This document shows positions 16,653 to 24,698 of a DNA stretch of 24,708 nt, in pieces. The notes under the pieces are model-generated. The model was not told the origin of the DNA. It worked only from the letters and a program-made list of their open reading frames with translations, and did no database searches. The DNA is from CAYVTD01 sp964454445 (lineage in GTDB: Bacteria; Bacteroidota; Ignavibacteria; Kapaibacteriales; UBA2268), in the NCBI GenBank assembly GCA_964454445.1, contig CAYVTD010000044.1, positions 1 to 24,708 of the forward strand. The letters run 5' to 3'. The position numbers and the translations under genes were made by a program. How positions within the stretch are numbered: the stretch's first letter is position 1; every line of letters starts with the position of its first letter.

Positions 16653-17237
16653 ATGGCAGAAAATCTGATTGACGACTTTCCATTAAGTACTAAAAGGAAA
16701 GTCAAAGGCACCAGACGGCTGGTTAGAGAAAAAGCATTGCAAATAATTATTGCAAGCGAAATGTCTGGCGTTTCTTGGGGGACAAATTTTTCCCATATCT
16801 TTTTTCGTGTGTTTAACTTCGATACCGACGAAAATCTTCCCGAAAGACTACTAAAACCCGATGAAATTATCGAACTCGAAGCCGATACGCCTATTATTTG
16901 GAAACAAGAGGAAATAGATTTCGCACAAAAGCTTATCCGCAAGTCGATTGAGAATGCCGCCCTTGTCGAAGACTTAATAGCAAAAAACGTAACTAATTGG
17001 GAAATTGGCAGGATTGCAATTATCGACAAAGTTTTGATTCGTATTGCTATTACAGAGCTTCTCAATTTCGAAGATGTCCCTCCAAAAGTTAGCATCAACG
17101 AAGCAATTGACATTGCAAAGAAGTATTCCACTGAAAAAAGCGGTCATTTCATAAACGGTGTGCTCGACACTCTCTTTGCCAAACTCAAAAAAGAAGGTAA
17201 AGTTGTTAAAACAGGCAGGGGACTTATTGATCTTTAG
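16653..17237 (+). CDS. nusB: Transcription antitermination factor NusB
   Basis: 194 aa; typical NusB is about 130-160. The N-terminal RNA-binding helix is TRRLVREKALQIIIASEMSG (20-39). The C-terminal half holds the family signature: NWEIGRIAIIDKVLIRIAI (114-132), then INEAIDIAKKYSTEKSG (145-161) and FINGVLD (163-169). NusB with NusE (S10) binds boxA RNA and helps antitermination of rRNA operons. The extra length comes from an N-terminal extension (about 18 residues) and an expanded segment (about 40-80) between the first helices. No clear Shine-Dalgarno is present. A TTTG-N20-TAnnTTTG promoter lies 30-60 bp upstream. It is divergent from uvrA and converges on the PorE-like gene. Confidence 0.93.
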   Translation: MAENLIDDFPLSTKRKVKGTRRLVREKALQIIIASEMSGVSWGTNFSHIFFRVFNFDTDENLPERLLKPDEIIELEADTPIIWKQEEIDFAQKLIRKSIENAALVEDLIAKNVTNWEIGRIAIIDKVLIRIAITELLNFEDVPPKVSINEAIDIAKKYSTEKSGHFINGVLDTLFAKLKKEGKVVKTGRGLIDL

Positions 17238-17245
17238 CCCCCTGC
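17215..17245. terminator. Possible hairpin terminator between convergent nusB and PorE-like gene
   Basis: A 7-bp GC-rich stem (GCAGGGG at 17215-17221, CCCCTGC at 17239-17245) encloses 17 nt including the nusB stop codon. On the minus strand it is followed by CTGTTTT, a short T-run; the plus strand has none. It is weak, but it lies where two convergent genes need to end. Confidence 0.35.
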
Positions 17246-17260
17246 GAATTGAATATACAG

Positions 17261-18742
17261 CTATTTCTCGATTATTTTCACTTCAACTCTTCGATTCTTT
17301 GCTCTGGCAGCATCGGTAGTTTCTTTTACGATGGGACGTCTTTTACCAATGCCTTCGGTCTTAATCCTATTTTTATCTAAACCAGCTGAGACCAGATAGT
17401 CTTTGACGGAATTGGCACGGTCGAGCGAGAGTTTATCGTTATATTGGTCTGTTCCGACGTCGTCGGTGTGCCCCTCAATTAACATTTTGACTTTGGGATA
17501 GTCACGAAGATATTCAATTAAGCGTTCGATTTCTGGAATAGATTCACCCTTAAGTTCGAATTTGTCGAAATCGAAAAAGATAAGTAGCCGCGTGTTTGTA
17601 GGAGAAAGATAAATATCATTGGTAACCTCGCGACCCTTGTCGTCGTTGGCAATTTCGTACCTTTCGCTATAAAACAAGTATCCTTCGCTTTCTGCTGTGA
17701 TGGAATATGTTCTGCCCGGCTGCAAAACGACAAAGTAATCGCCTGTTTGATCGTCGCTCTGGAGTTCTGCGGCTTTTTTCCCAGTTTTTAAGTCAGTAAC
17801 AATGATTTTTGCACCTAATGGTTTATTTGTTTTTTCATCTTTGACAACTCCACGAACCATAACTACCGAGCCGGATTTATATGGATTGGGGATTGCAGTG
17901 TAAATATCGAGTTCGCCACTGCCACCGGCTCTGTTAGAAGAGAAGTAAGCAACATCAGAATTAGAAAGTGTAACAAAAAAATATTCATCGGCAGATGAAT
18001 TGATAGGCGAGCCAGCATTCTTTACATCTGAGAAAACATTGTTATTCACTTTTGCTATATAGATATCGAATCCACCTTGACCGCCGCTCTTATTGCTTGC
18101 AAACGAAAAGTTTCGCATATCCCAAGCAATAATTGGCGACATTTCGTCGGCGGAGGAGTTGATTGCAGTGCCGGCATTTTGAGCTTTTGTCCATCCTTCG
18201 CGTGTTTTTGTAGAATAATAAATATCTGTGCCACCGTTGCCGCCTGGTCGGTCGCTAACAAAATAAAGGGTAGTCCCGTCGCTTGAAATGCAAGGCTGCG
18301 AATCCCAGGCATCTGAGTTTACAGCTGGACCTAAGTTTTGAACGTCAGTCCATTGACCATCTATACGGCGGGCGCTGAAAAGGTCTGTTCTGCCTTCACC
18401 AGTGACACCGTGTCTGTATGCTGCAAAAATCATATAATTACCGTCTGGAGTAAGCGTAACAGCGCCATTTTGCACGCCGTTATTAATATCGCTTCCAATA
18501 TCATCGGGCGTAGTCCAACCGGAAGAGCTTCTTTCGACAGAATACACTTTTTGCCTGCCTTTTTTTCTTTCTGATGTAAAATACATCATTCTACCATTGC
18601 GAGTTAAAGCTGGGGCAAAATCATCATAAGCCGAGTTATGCTCGAAACCTCTGATTTCTACCATCTGTGCAAAAATATCAGGACAAGATAGCAAAAATAC
18701 CAGAATTAAAAAACCTGCTAATGTTCTATAAAAAGCTTTCAT
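17261..18742 (-). CDS. PD40 beta-propeller / CRD-like / OmpA-domain envelope protein (PorE-like)
   Basis: 493 aa. The signal sequence ends IFAQ (23-26); Cys20 in LLSC is a possible but non-ideal lipobox. Residues about 37-290 are PD40-type propeller repeats with recurring YFTSERKKG, FVSDRPGGNGGTDIYYS, FASNKSGGQGGFDIYIA and FSSNRAGGSGELDIYTA. Residues about 293-380 form a carboxypeptidase-regulatory/CNA-B-like beta domain (VRGVVKDEKTNKPLGA). Residues about 386-493 are an OmpA-like peptidoglycan-binding domain (FDFDKFELKG, EGHTDDVG, LSLDRANSVKDYL, KNRRVEV). Propeller, CRD and OmpA domains in this order match the T9SS component PorE (PG1058 of Porphyromonas gingivalis), except that no TPR region is seen. 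A T9SS link is inference; such proteins also exist as general envelope anchors. Strong Shine-Dalgarno AAGGAG, 8 bp before the ATG. It follows the barrel gene by 51 bp. Confidence 0.85.
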   Translation of the reverse strand: MKAFYRTLAGFLILVFLLSCPDIFAQMVEIRGFEHNSAYDDFAPALTRNGRMMYFTSERKKGRQKVYSVERSSSGWTTPDDIGSDINNGVQNGAVTLTPDGNYMIFAAYRHGVTGEGRTDLFSARRIDGQWTDVQNLGPAVNSDAWDSQPCISSDGTTLYFVSDRPGGNGGTDIYYSTKTREGWTKAQNAGTAINSSADEMSPIIAWDMRNFSFASNKSGGQGGFDIYIAKVNNNVFSDVKNAGSPINSSADEYFFVTLSNSDVAYFSSNRAGGSGELDIYTAIPNPYKSGSVVMVRGVVKDEKTNKPLGAKIIVTDLKTGKKAAELQSDDQTGDYFVVLQPGRTYSITAESEGYLFYSERYEIANDDKGREVTNDIYLSPTNTRLLIFFDFDKFELKGESIPEIERLIEYLRDYPKVKMLIEGHTDDVGTDQYNDKLSLDRANSVKDYLVSAGLDKNRIKTEGIGKRRPIVKETTDAARAKNRRVEVKIIEK

Positions 18743-18793
18743 TTTTATTGCTCCTTCAAAAAATTAAAAAGATAAAAAATGGTTGTTAGATTA

Positions 18794-19636
18794 TTAAAGA
18801 CCAAACCAAAGTGCTAAAGCTAATTGAACAGAATTTAATTTTCTGTCGGTGGCGCTTCTGTCCCAGACAGTACTGACTTCGTCGCTTGCAAGTTTTGTTA
18901 AAAACAACTGAAATCTCGCTTGTGGAACTAAATATATAGATTCTGAAAGTGCTAATTTATATCCCAATCCAAGTTCAAGCCCTGTCATACTGCTTTTTGC
19001 TTCAGGGACATTAGTAGTAACTTCACAGGCAGGATAACCTCGACATTCCACCCATCCCCAATAAGGTATCAATGATATATCACCGCCATCAACTCTTGAC
19101 CCGGTTTGCTTGTACTCAATATCTCCCGATAGAAATTGAAAGTCTATTCCTGCAGAAGCAAAAAATTCTGGAGTGAATTCATATCGTAGCAGAAAAGCCA
19201 AGCCGAGGTATGTCGATTTTAGTTCATAATCATAATCTAAAATAACAGGATTTTCCCATTGATCGAAATCATAACCATTGCCGGAATTACTGTAATCTCT
19301 CACATCGACATCAAATCTGCCATGCAAGAATAATTTTTCAGAAAGAGGTAAATCGGCAATTAAAGCAAAATGTGGAGATGCGCCAGAAGCACTTTTATGG
19401 CAATCATAAGCGGTAGGATGTGGAACTCCAGCAGTTAGCCAAGTGTTCGTTTGTGAGAAAAGGTTGTAGTTTAATCCAACTTCGAAGCCAAGAATTAAGC
19501 CGAGCTTGCTTTGCTCGACATAATTGTAACCACCAGGTTTGCCTTTTGGGCGCAAAACATCTTCCTGTGAAAACATTACGATAGGAAGACATAGAATAAT
19601 CGATAAAACAATAATGCTCCATTTTGATAATCTCAT
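18794..19636 (-). CDS. Outer-membrane beta-barrel protein
   Basis: 280 aa. The signal peptide (1-23) ends near MFSQ. The mature part has amphipathic strands separated by polar loops, for example KLGLILGFEVGLNYNLF, STYLGLAFLLRYEFTPEFF, MTGLELGLGYKLALSESIYL and VQLALALWFGL. It ends in an aromatic-hydrophobic tail (LWFGL) as many outer-membrane barrels do. Eight to ten strands seem likely, in the manner of PorT/OmpX-like barrels, but no specific family is recognised. The loops hold four Cys (near 78, 198, 203 in YDCHK, VECRGYPACEV) that might pair outside the cell. A Shine-Dalgarno AGGA lies about 9 bp upstream. It precedes the PorE-like OmpA gene by 51 bp, so a barrel-plus-peptidoglycan-anchor pair is plausible. 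A minus-strand TACTTTTG at 19691-19684 could be a -7 element. Confidence 0.75.
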   Translation of the reverse strand: MRLSKWSIIVLSIILCLPIVMFSQEDVLRPKGKPGGYNYVEQSKLGLILGFEVGLNYNLFSQTNTWLTAGVPHPTAYDCHKSASGASPHFALIADLPLSEKLFLHGRFDVDVRDYSNSGNGYDFDQWENPVILDYDYELKSTYLGLAFLLRYEFTPEFFASAGIDFQFLSGDIEYKQTGSRVDGGDISLIPYWGWVECRGYPACEVTTNVPEAKSSMTGLELGLGYKLALSESIYLVPQARFQLFLTKLASDEVSTVWDRSATDRKLNSVQLALALWFGL

Positions 19637-19957
19637 TTTGTAATCCTCTTAAAACTTAATAATTGTGTTTATTAAAAATACAACAAAAGTAAATATCATT
19701 TACTATCAATATATTGATTTTAAAAATAGGAAAAATATGCAAAATATGCAAATAAAAACTTTAAATATTCAGAATACAAAAAAAATTTCACATTTTTAAA
19801 ATCGATAATAATTAGCAAAAAAAACACACAACGAAAACATCATATAGATATATTGCTTTTATTTTTTCAAAATATAAAGATTATTCGTAATTTGTATTAA
19901 TCGAAAAAATTTCTTACTTTTTGCATTATGTCCCACTAGTTATTGAAAGAAGAAACA
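19637..19957. other. 321-bp divergent intergenic region (barrel gene / fumC)
   Basis: Very AT-rich, with no coding frame. It should hold two divergent promoters: a possible minus-strand -7 box at 19691-19684 for the barrel operon, and a possible fumC promoter at 19891-19923. A perfect tandem 9-bp repeat, AAAATATGC twice, lies at 19732-19749. No RNA gene or terminator was recognised. Confidence 0.6.
19891..19923 (+). promoter_or_regulatory. Possible fumC promoter
   Basis: TTTG (19891-19894), then 20 bp, then TACTTTTTG (19915-19923), one base longer than the TAnnTTTG consensus. It ends 34 bp before the fumC ATG. The layout matches the nusB promoter, but the -7 box is imperfect. Confidence 0.3.
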
Positions 19958-21337
19958 ATGAACACACGCATCGAAAGAGATTCAATGGGCGAAATCGAAG
20001 TGCCTGAAAATGTGTATTATGGAGCGCAATCGGCTCGTTCGCTAAAGTATTTTGCCATCGGAATCGAAAAAATGCCCCGCGAGGTTATTCGCGGTATGGG
20101 TATCCTGAAAAAAGCCGCTGCCTTGACTAATTTCGAGCTCGGCAAACTCCCTAAAGAAAAACTTGATTTGATAGTAAAAGCCGCCGACGAAGTCATTGCT
20201 GGCACGCTTGACGACCATTTTCCACTTTCAATCTGGCAAACAGGCTCCGGAACGCAATCGAATATGAACTCCAACGAAGTAATTGCCAACAGAGCCATCG
20301 AAATGGCAGCAGGCAAGCTCGGCAGCAAAAATCCAATTCACCCAAACGACGACGTAAACAAATCGCAAAGCTCTAACGATACCTTTCCAACCGCTATGCA
20401 CATTGCCGCTGCTGAAGAATTGAACCACAAGCTTTTGCCTGCAATTAAGGCTTTGAAAGCTACGCTCGAAGCCAAACAAAAAGAATTTGAAAATGTAATA
20501 AAAGTCGGCAGGACACATCTTATGGATGCTGTACCGCTTACTCTTGGGCAGGAGTTTTCGGGTTATGTTCAGCAACTCAACATGGCGACGGAAAGAATAA
20601 ACCTTGTTTTGCCCGGTTTGTATGAACTTGCTCTTGGTGGCACTGCTGTCGGTACCGGATTGAATGCGCATCCGAAATTTGCTGAAATGTCGGCTGCGAA
20701 GATCGCGGAACTCACAGGTTTGCCATTCGTAAGTGCCCCAAATAAATTTGAGGCTCTTGCCACCCACGACGCCTTGGTTTTTGCTCACGGAGCATTGAAA
20801 ACTCTTGCAGCGAGCTTGATGAAAATTGCTAACGACATCCGCTGGCTTGCTTCTGGTCCTCGTTGTGGTTTTGGCGAGTTGTCCATACCTGAAAACGAAC
20901 CTGGTTCGTCGATAATGCCCGGCAAAGTCAATCCAACTCAATCGGAAGCGATGACTATGGTTGCTGCCCAGGTCTTTGGAAATGATGTGGCAATCAATTT
21001 CGGAGGTGCTTCGGGTAACTTCGAGCTAAATGTGTTCAAGCCCGTTATTATCTATAATTTCTTGCAAAGCGTTCGCTTGCTTGCCGATACCATGACAATG
21101 TTCAACTTGCATTGCGCCGCAGGTATCGTTGCAAACAAAGAGAAAATCGATCATTTTCTACATAATACATTGATGCTCGTTACGGCTCTCAACCCTCATA
21201 TCGGATACGATAACTCAGCGAAAATTGCCAAACATGCCCATAAAAACAATACCACTTTAAAAGAAGCAGCCATTGCTCTCGGTATTTTAACAGCTGAAGA
21301 ATTCGACGAGAAAGTACGTCCTGAAAAAATGATTTAA
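19958..21337 (+). CDS. fumC: Fumarate hydratase, class II
   Basis: 459 aa from the ATG at 19958, preceded by GAAAGAAG. The frame extends five codons further to a TTG, which is less likely. This is the TCA-cycle enzyme that interconverts fumarate and malate; it is an oxygen-stable homotetramer. Conserved regions: TGSGTQSNMNSNEVIANRA (95-113), HPNDDVNKSQSSND (128-141), GRTHLMDAVPLTLGQEFSGY (184-203) with His187 at the catalytic His position, and GSSIMPGKVNP (316-326), the superfamily signature holding the catalytic Ser loop. GRTHLMDA with LTLGQEFSGY fits fumarase rather than aspartase, which usually has GRTQLQDAVPMTLGQEF. Normal length. The codon use looks more GC-rich than the neighbouring secreted genes, as expected for a highly expressed housekeeping gene. 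Single-gene unit. Confidence 0.96.
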   Translation: MNTRIERDSMGEIEVPENVYYGAQSARSLKYFAIGIEKMPREVIRGMGILKKAAALTNFELGKLPKEKLDLIVKAADEVIAGTLDDHFPLSIWQTGSGTQSNMNSNEVIANRAIEMAAGKLGSKNPIHPNDDVNKSQSSNDTFPTAMHIAAAEELNHKLLPAIKALKATLEAKQKEFENVIKVGRTHLMDAVPLTLGQEFSGYVQQLNMATERINLVLPGLYELALGGTAVGTGLNAHPKFAEMSAAKIAELTGLPFVSAPNKFEALATHDALVFAHGALKTLAASLMKIANDIRWLASGPRCGFGELSIPENEPGSSIMPGKVNPTQSEAMTMVAAQVFGNDVAINFGGASGNFELNVFKPVIIYNFLQSVRLLADTMTMFNLHCAAGIVANKEKIDHFLHNTLMLVTALNPHIGYDNSAKIAKHAHKNNTTLKEAAIALGILTAEEFDEKVRPEKMI

Positions 21338-21381
21338 GATGGATATCATACTCCATCATCTTCTCCTCAAGTTTAACTATA

Positions 21382-21416
21382 ATTCGTCCGATGATTTAGA
21401 ATCATCGGATGAATAT
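21382..21416. repeat. 35-bp palindromic repeat, copy 1
   Basis: ATTCGTCCGATGATT, loop TAG, AATCATCGGATGAAT: a 15-bp stem with one G-T pair and a 3-nt loop, plus AT. It is identical to copy 2 at 23900-23934 and in the same orientation. It sits between the convergent ends of fumC and the T9SS propeller gene. On the plus strand ATTTTAAAAAGTTTT follows, so it may also end fumC transcription. Confidence 0.85.
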
Positions 21417-21437
21417 TTTAAAAAGTTTTAACCCTTC

Positions 21438-23879
21438 TTACCTGCTCACGATGGCTTTTACTATTCGTGTTGTTACGCCGTGGTGTATCTTGATTAAATA
21501 TACGCCGTTGGGAACAGAAGAGCAGTCCCAGCGCAGATAGCCACTGTAAGAATTAAGTCTGTCGAGAGTTATTTCCTCATCTTTTGAGACCTTTTCGCCA
21601 TAGATATTATGGACAATAACATCACCGGGCGAAAACTCCTGATTTGTATCCCAATAGATTAGCGTCTGCACCCTGTCTGTCGCTGGCAAAGGAAATGGAG
21701 GACAGGCATTAAGATAATCGTGGGTGTCTGTTTCCTTTTCCGAAACAGATACTGTTGTATCAGTAATGACTTTTATCCATTGTAAGTTTATTGGATTCTT
21801 GTCATCAGTATAATTGGCGTAAAAACGATCACCGATTTTTCCAAAACAATAACGTGTCTTTCCATTATTTGGCAATATTATATTGTCCCAAGTGCTTTTC
21901 TTGTCGATATCATTCACTATAAATATGGTATCATTGCTGGCTATATATACTGTATCCCTTGCATCACATATATTAATATAATCCAAGCCTACAACCCATT
22001 TATAATTAAATTCATAAAGCATTGGATCATAATAAAAGTCGATTTTTGTTTTGTATATTGTTTTTATGCTATACTTTTCTAAATCGATTGCATCAATAAA
22101 GCAGGTTGAGTCAGCTTCCCGGAAATAAAATAGAGCTGCGTATTGTTTTCCTTTGTACTTGAAATCTGTGCAATGCAATAGCGAATCATATTTTTGATAA
22201 CGAATAATCTTATGCCAATTCGCTCCCTTATCGGTCGTAAATTTGACTTCATTAACACTATCTATTACATTATAACAATGGAACAAAAATGTATTTGTAT
22301 CTTTTGAAGCTACATAGTTTACTTGTAGATTAGAATCCAACATTACGCTAAGAAGATTAAAGTCATTATCATAAGTATATGTTTTTGTAAGATATCTATT
22401 TTTCAAGATGTCGAAGTCGCTAAAATTTATAGAAAATACAAAATTATCATTGACTTTTTTTAATTCAGGATACACATCAAAGGTATTAAAAGGGCTATAC
22501 GGTGGCAGTTCTATTTCTTTTTTTTCGAAAGTCTTTCCAAGATCTTTAGAAATGAAAACACCTGGAATCTTTTTCGGAGAAGGCACATCATTTGATCCAA
22601 TGTAATAGAGCAAATTCTTATCTCTGTCATAATAATGGAAAAGGTAGGAGGAGAACCGGAGAAACTCATTATTTTTTAAAGTATTTAAATCATTTCCATC
22701 TACTGCCGGTTTAAATGTTATTCCATTATCATAGCTTATATATGGATATCGGTAATACAGTCCTTTTCTTAACTTACTAGGGAAAAACAAGGTAGAGTCA
22801 TTAATTATATATGGGACATCACTACTTGTGGATGGATTAAAATCGCAATAAAAACTAAATACTGAATCACCATTAATAGCAACTGCTAATACTTTCCTAT
22901 CGCTTACTATAAATACTCTATCCTTGTTATAATAAAAATCTTTCAGCATTCTTGAACCGGAGTGTCTATAGTCTGTTCCACCATTAATATTTTCAACTGT
23001 ATTAGGATAAGCAACCTTTTTCACTCCCCATTTTAGCAAATCAGATGAATAACTCCATTCATTGAAATATAAATTGTTGCCTATTATTTTAAATCTATCA
23101 TAGGAATAGTAACTCGTTATATCACAAAATTTTTCCCAGGTTATTAAATCCTTTGTCCGTAGAAAAAAGTCTTCAGATGTTTCACCCATTATTTTATACT
23201 TATAAGTGTAAAAATATGTTTCATCTGCCTCTATTTGATAAGAGCCATAAGGATAGACGTCTAATCCGAGTTTTAGCAATGAAACTGTGTCAATTAGGTT
23301 CAAATTCTCATCAAACCTCAAATAAAATGATGACTTGGTATTACCACCATCTGATTTTATAGAATCAGCTACGGCAATTAAAGAATTCCGAAAATAAGTG
23401 ATAGATTGCATCATTCCTCTGGGCAAATAATACGTTTTATAGCTTAAATAATATCTGTTTATTTCTTTTAAATCGAAATCGAAGATCATCAAGTTGTTGT
23501 ATGCTCTTACAAAATAACCATTTGGATAGTTAATAACCGTGTAAACTGAGTCTTCTATTATTTTTTTAATAGAAAAAGTTTTTCCTGAATCAAGTGATAT
23601 CCCTGCTTCGCCAAGTTGACCAAAGGCTACCATTCTGTTTTCTTCAATGATTACTCTTATTACTTTCTCACTATCAAAAATCTTTTTTTGTTGCCAGCTA
23701 TCACCATTGTTAAAGCTAATAAATATAGAACCAAAATCCCCACAAGCCACGACAATATCGTCCTTGGCTTCAATCCAAGAAAAATTAATATTTACAGGTG
23801 TGAATTCTATCTTTTGTGCTAAAAGATGGATATTGAAAAATATTAAGAATATTGAAAAAGTAAAAATAAGTTTTTTCAT
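21438..23879 (-). CDS. T9SS-sorted Asp-box (BNR-type) beta-propeller protein
   Basis: 813 aa with a Sec signal peptide (1-22, LLAQ). Five Asp-box-like hairpins are visible: SFNNGDSW (55-62), SLDSGKTF (95-102), SYDNGITF (382-389), SKDLGKTF (444-451) and TTDKGANW (548-555). These indicate a sialidase/sortilin-type propeller. Asp-boxes are structural, and I see no set of sialidase catalytic residues, so no enzyme activity is claimed. Residues about 725-813 are a type A T9SS sorting domain: CPPFPLPATDRVQTLIYWD, then VHNIYGEKV and VPNGVYLIKI. The protein should cross the outer membrane by the type IX system and be surface-attached or released. Strong Shine-Dalgarno AAGGAG, about 9 bp before the ATG. 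The gene is bracketed by two identical hairpin repeats. It is AT-rich, like the neighbouring secreted gene. Function unknown. Confidence 0.85.
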   Translation of the reverse strand: MKKLIFTFSIFLIFFNIHLLAQKIEFTPVNINFSWIEAKDDIVVACGDFGSIFISFNNGDSWQQKKIFDSEKVIRVIIEENRMVAFGQLGEAGISLDSGKTFSIKKIIEDSVYTVINYPNGYFVRAYNNLMIFDFDLKEINRYYLSYKTYYLPRGMMQSITYFRNSLIAVADSIKSDGGNTKSSFYLRFDENLNLIDTVSLLKLGLDVYPYGSYQIEADETYFYTYKYKIMGETSEDFFLRTKDLITWEKFCDITSYYSYDRFKIIGNNLYFNEWSYSSDLLKWGVKKVAYPNTVENINGGTDYRHSGSRMLKDFYYNKDRVFIVSDRKVLAVAINGDSVFSFYCDFNPSTSSDVPYIINDSTLFFPSKLRKGLYYRYPYISYDNGITFKPAVDGNDLNTLKNNEFLRFSSYLFHYYDRDKNLLYYIGSNDVPSPKKIPGVFISKDLGKTFEKKEIELPPYSPFNTFDVYPELKKVNDNFVFSINFSDFDILKNRYLTKTYTYDNDFNLLSVMLDSNLQVNYVASKDTNTFLFHCYNVIDSVNEVKFTTDKGANWHKIIRYQKYDSLLHCTDFKYKGKQYAALFYFREADSTCFIDAIDLEKYSIKTIYKTKIDFYYDPMLYEFNYKWVVGLDYINICDARDTVYIASNDTIFIVNDIDKKSTWDNIILPNNGKTRYCFGKIGDRFYANYTDDKNPINLQWIKVITDTTVSVSEKETDTHDYLNACPPFPLPATDRVQTLIYWDTNQEFSPGDVIVHNIYGEKVSKDEEITLDRLNSYSGYLRWDCSSVPNGVYLIKIHHGVTTRIVKAIVSR

Positions 23880-23899
23880 AGCTTTGCTCCTTAATTTTT

Positions 23900-23934
23900 A
23901 TTCGTCCGATGATTTAGAATCATCGGATGAATAT
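23900..23934. repeat. 35-bp palindromic repeat, copy 2
   Basis: Exact copy of 21382-21416 in the same orientation. It lies 66 bp downstream of the Cys-rich gene's stop and 21 bp before the propeller gene's ATG, so it is in that gene's leader if both genes are co-transcribed. The flanking bases differ from those of copy 1 (GTTAATG against TTTAAAA). Confidence 0.85.
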
Positions 23935-23999
23935 GTTAATGAATATTAATTAGTTAATCTACAATATAAGTATTTCCTTTAAAATTCTTTAAATTATTT

Positions 24000-24626
24000 T
24001 TATTCATCACAAGGGGATCCAATTTTAAAACAACTTGAATAGTGTTCTTCTTCTGGATCTTGTTGCATTCCGACATTCATACAAGTAGAGTCACCAGGTG
24101 AAGGAATTCCATTTCCAGTTTCTAAAATTCTAATCCCTAATACTGAGTCCCAGCATATCTTATATGTTACACTGCAAGTAGGAGCATTTGGACAAATAAA
24201 ATACCAAATATTGCCATTATCATTATATTTCTTCATACATCTTGGAGTTTTAATAGTAACAGTATAATAATTGTAAGGTAGGTTCCCACAAGGTATTATC
24301 CCTTGAGGCCAACAAAGACTTGATACATAATAGCCACCAAAAGCAAAGAAATTCATCCTTACTTGTGCCATAACTTCTTCAAAAGTCATTATTGAATCAA
24401 TTCTACAATTTTTAGGAATATCAATTCTTTGCACTTCAATCCAAGTTTCAGTTAGTCCTAATGGAGAACATTTATAGCAAAAATGAACAGGAACAGGACA
24501 ACCACCGATATCCATTACAACTACTCTGTATGTATATGAAGGGTCAGGGCAATCATAAGCTTTCGTATTCTGCTCTAAGATAATCAAGCTTAGGAAAAAC
24601 ATTACGATAAATAATATCTTTTTCAT
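24000..24626 (-). CDS. Small Cys-rich secreted protein, unknown function
   Basis: 208 aa from the ATG at 24626. This start has AAGGTG 5 bp upstream; a GTG two codons earlier is in frame but too close to the Shine-Dalgarno. A signal peptide covers residues 1-23 (ends TKA/YDCPDP). The mature protein has about 14 Cys, many in short spacing (GGCPVPVHFCYKC, ICPNAPTC, CFKIGSPC), which suggests several disulfides and an exported location. There is no T9SS tail, and no known domain is recognised. Aromatic residues are frequent. It is the first gene of a possible two-gene unit with the propeller gene (120 bp apart). Similar Cys-rich exported proteins of unknown role are often found near T9SS cargo in these lineages, so a surface role is a guess. 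Confidence 0.7.
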   Translation of the reverse strand: MKKILFIVMFFLSLIILEQNTKAYDCPDPSYTYRVVVMDIGGCPVPVHFCYKCSPLGLTETWIEVQRIDIPKNCRIDSIMTFEEVMAQVRMNFFAFGGYYVSSLCWPQGIIPCGNLPYNYYTVTIKTPRCMKKYNDNGNIWYFICPNAPTCSVTYKICWDSVLGIRILETGNGIPSPGDSTCMNVGMQQDPEEEHYSSCFKIGSPCDE

Positions 24627-24690
24627 TTTCACACCTTAATATTTATTAAATATAAATAATTATTACATTTGTTTTTTCTTGCGTTGTGAA

Positions 24691-24698
24691 CAAACGTA
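24691..24698 (-). promoter_or_regulatory. Possible -7 promoter box of the Cys-rich gene
   Basis: On the minus strand TACGTTTG matches the Bacteroidota -7 consensus TAnnTTTG, 64 bp before the ATG. The -33 element would fall beyond the window edge, so the call rests on one box. Confidence 0.3.

Noticed and set aside
21338..21357. Hairpin GATGGA...TCCATC right after fumC as a terminator
   Set aside because: The stem is only 6 bp and is not followed by a T-tract. The palindromic repeat 25 bp further on is the stronger candidate.
21438..23879. Propeller protein as a sialidase
   Set aside because: Asp-boxes are structural. No arginine triad or Tyr/Glu pair arrangement of sialidases could be recognised.
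21382..23934. Hairpin repeats as integron attC sites with gene cassettes
   Set aside because: The hairpins are only 35 bp and nearly perfect, and no matching pair of core sites (RYYYAAC/GTTRRRY) is shared by both copies. No integrase is in view.
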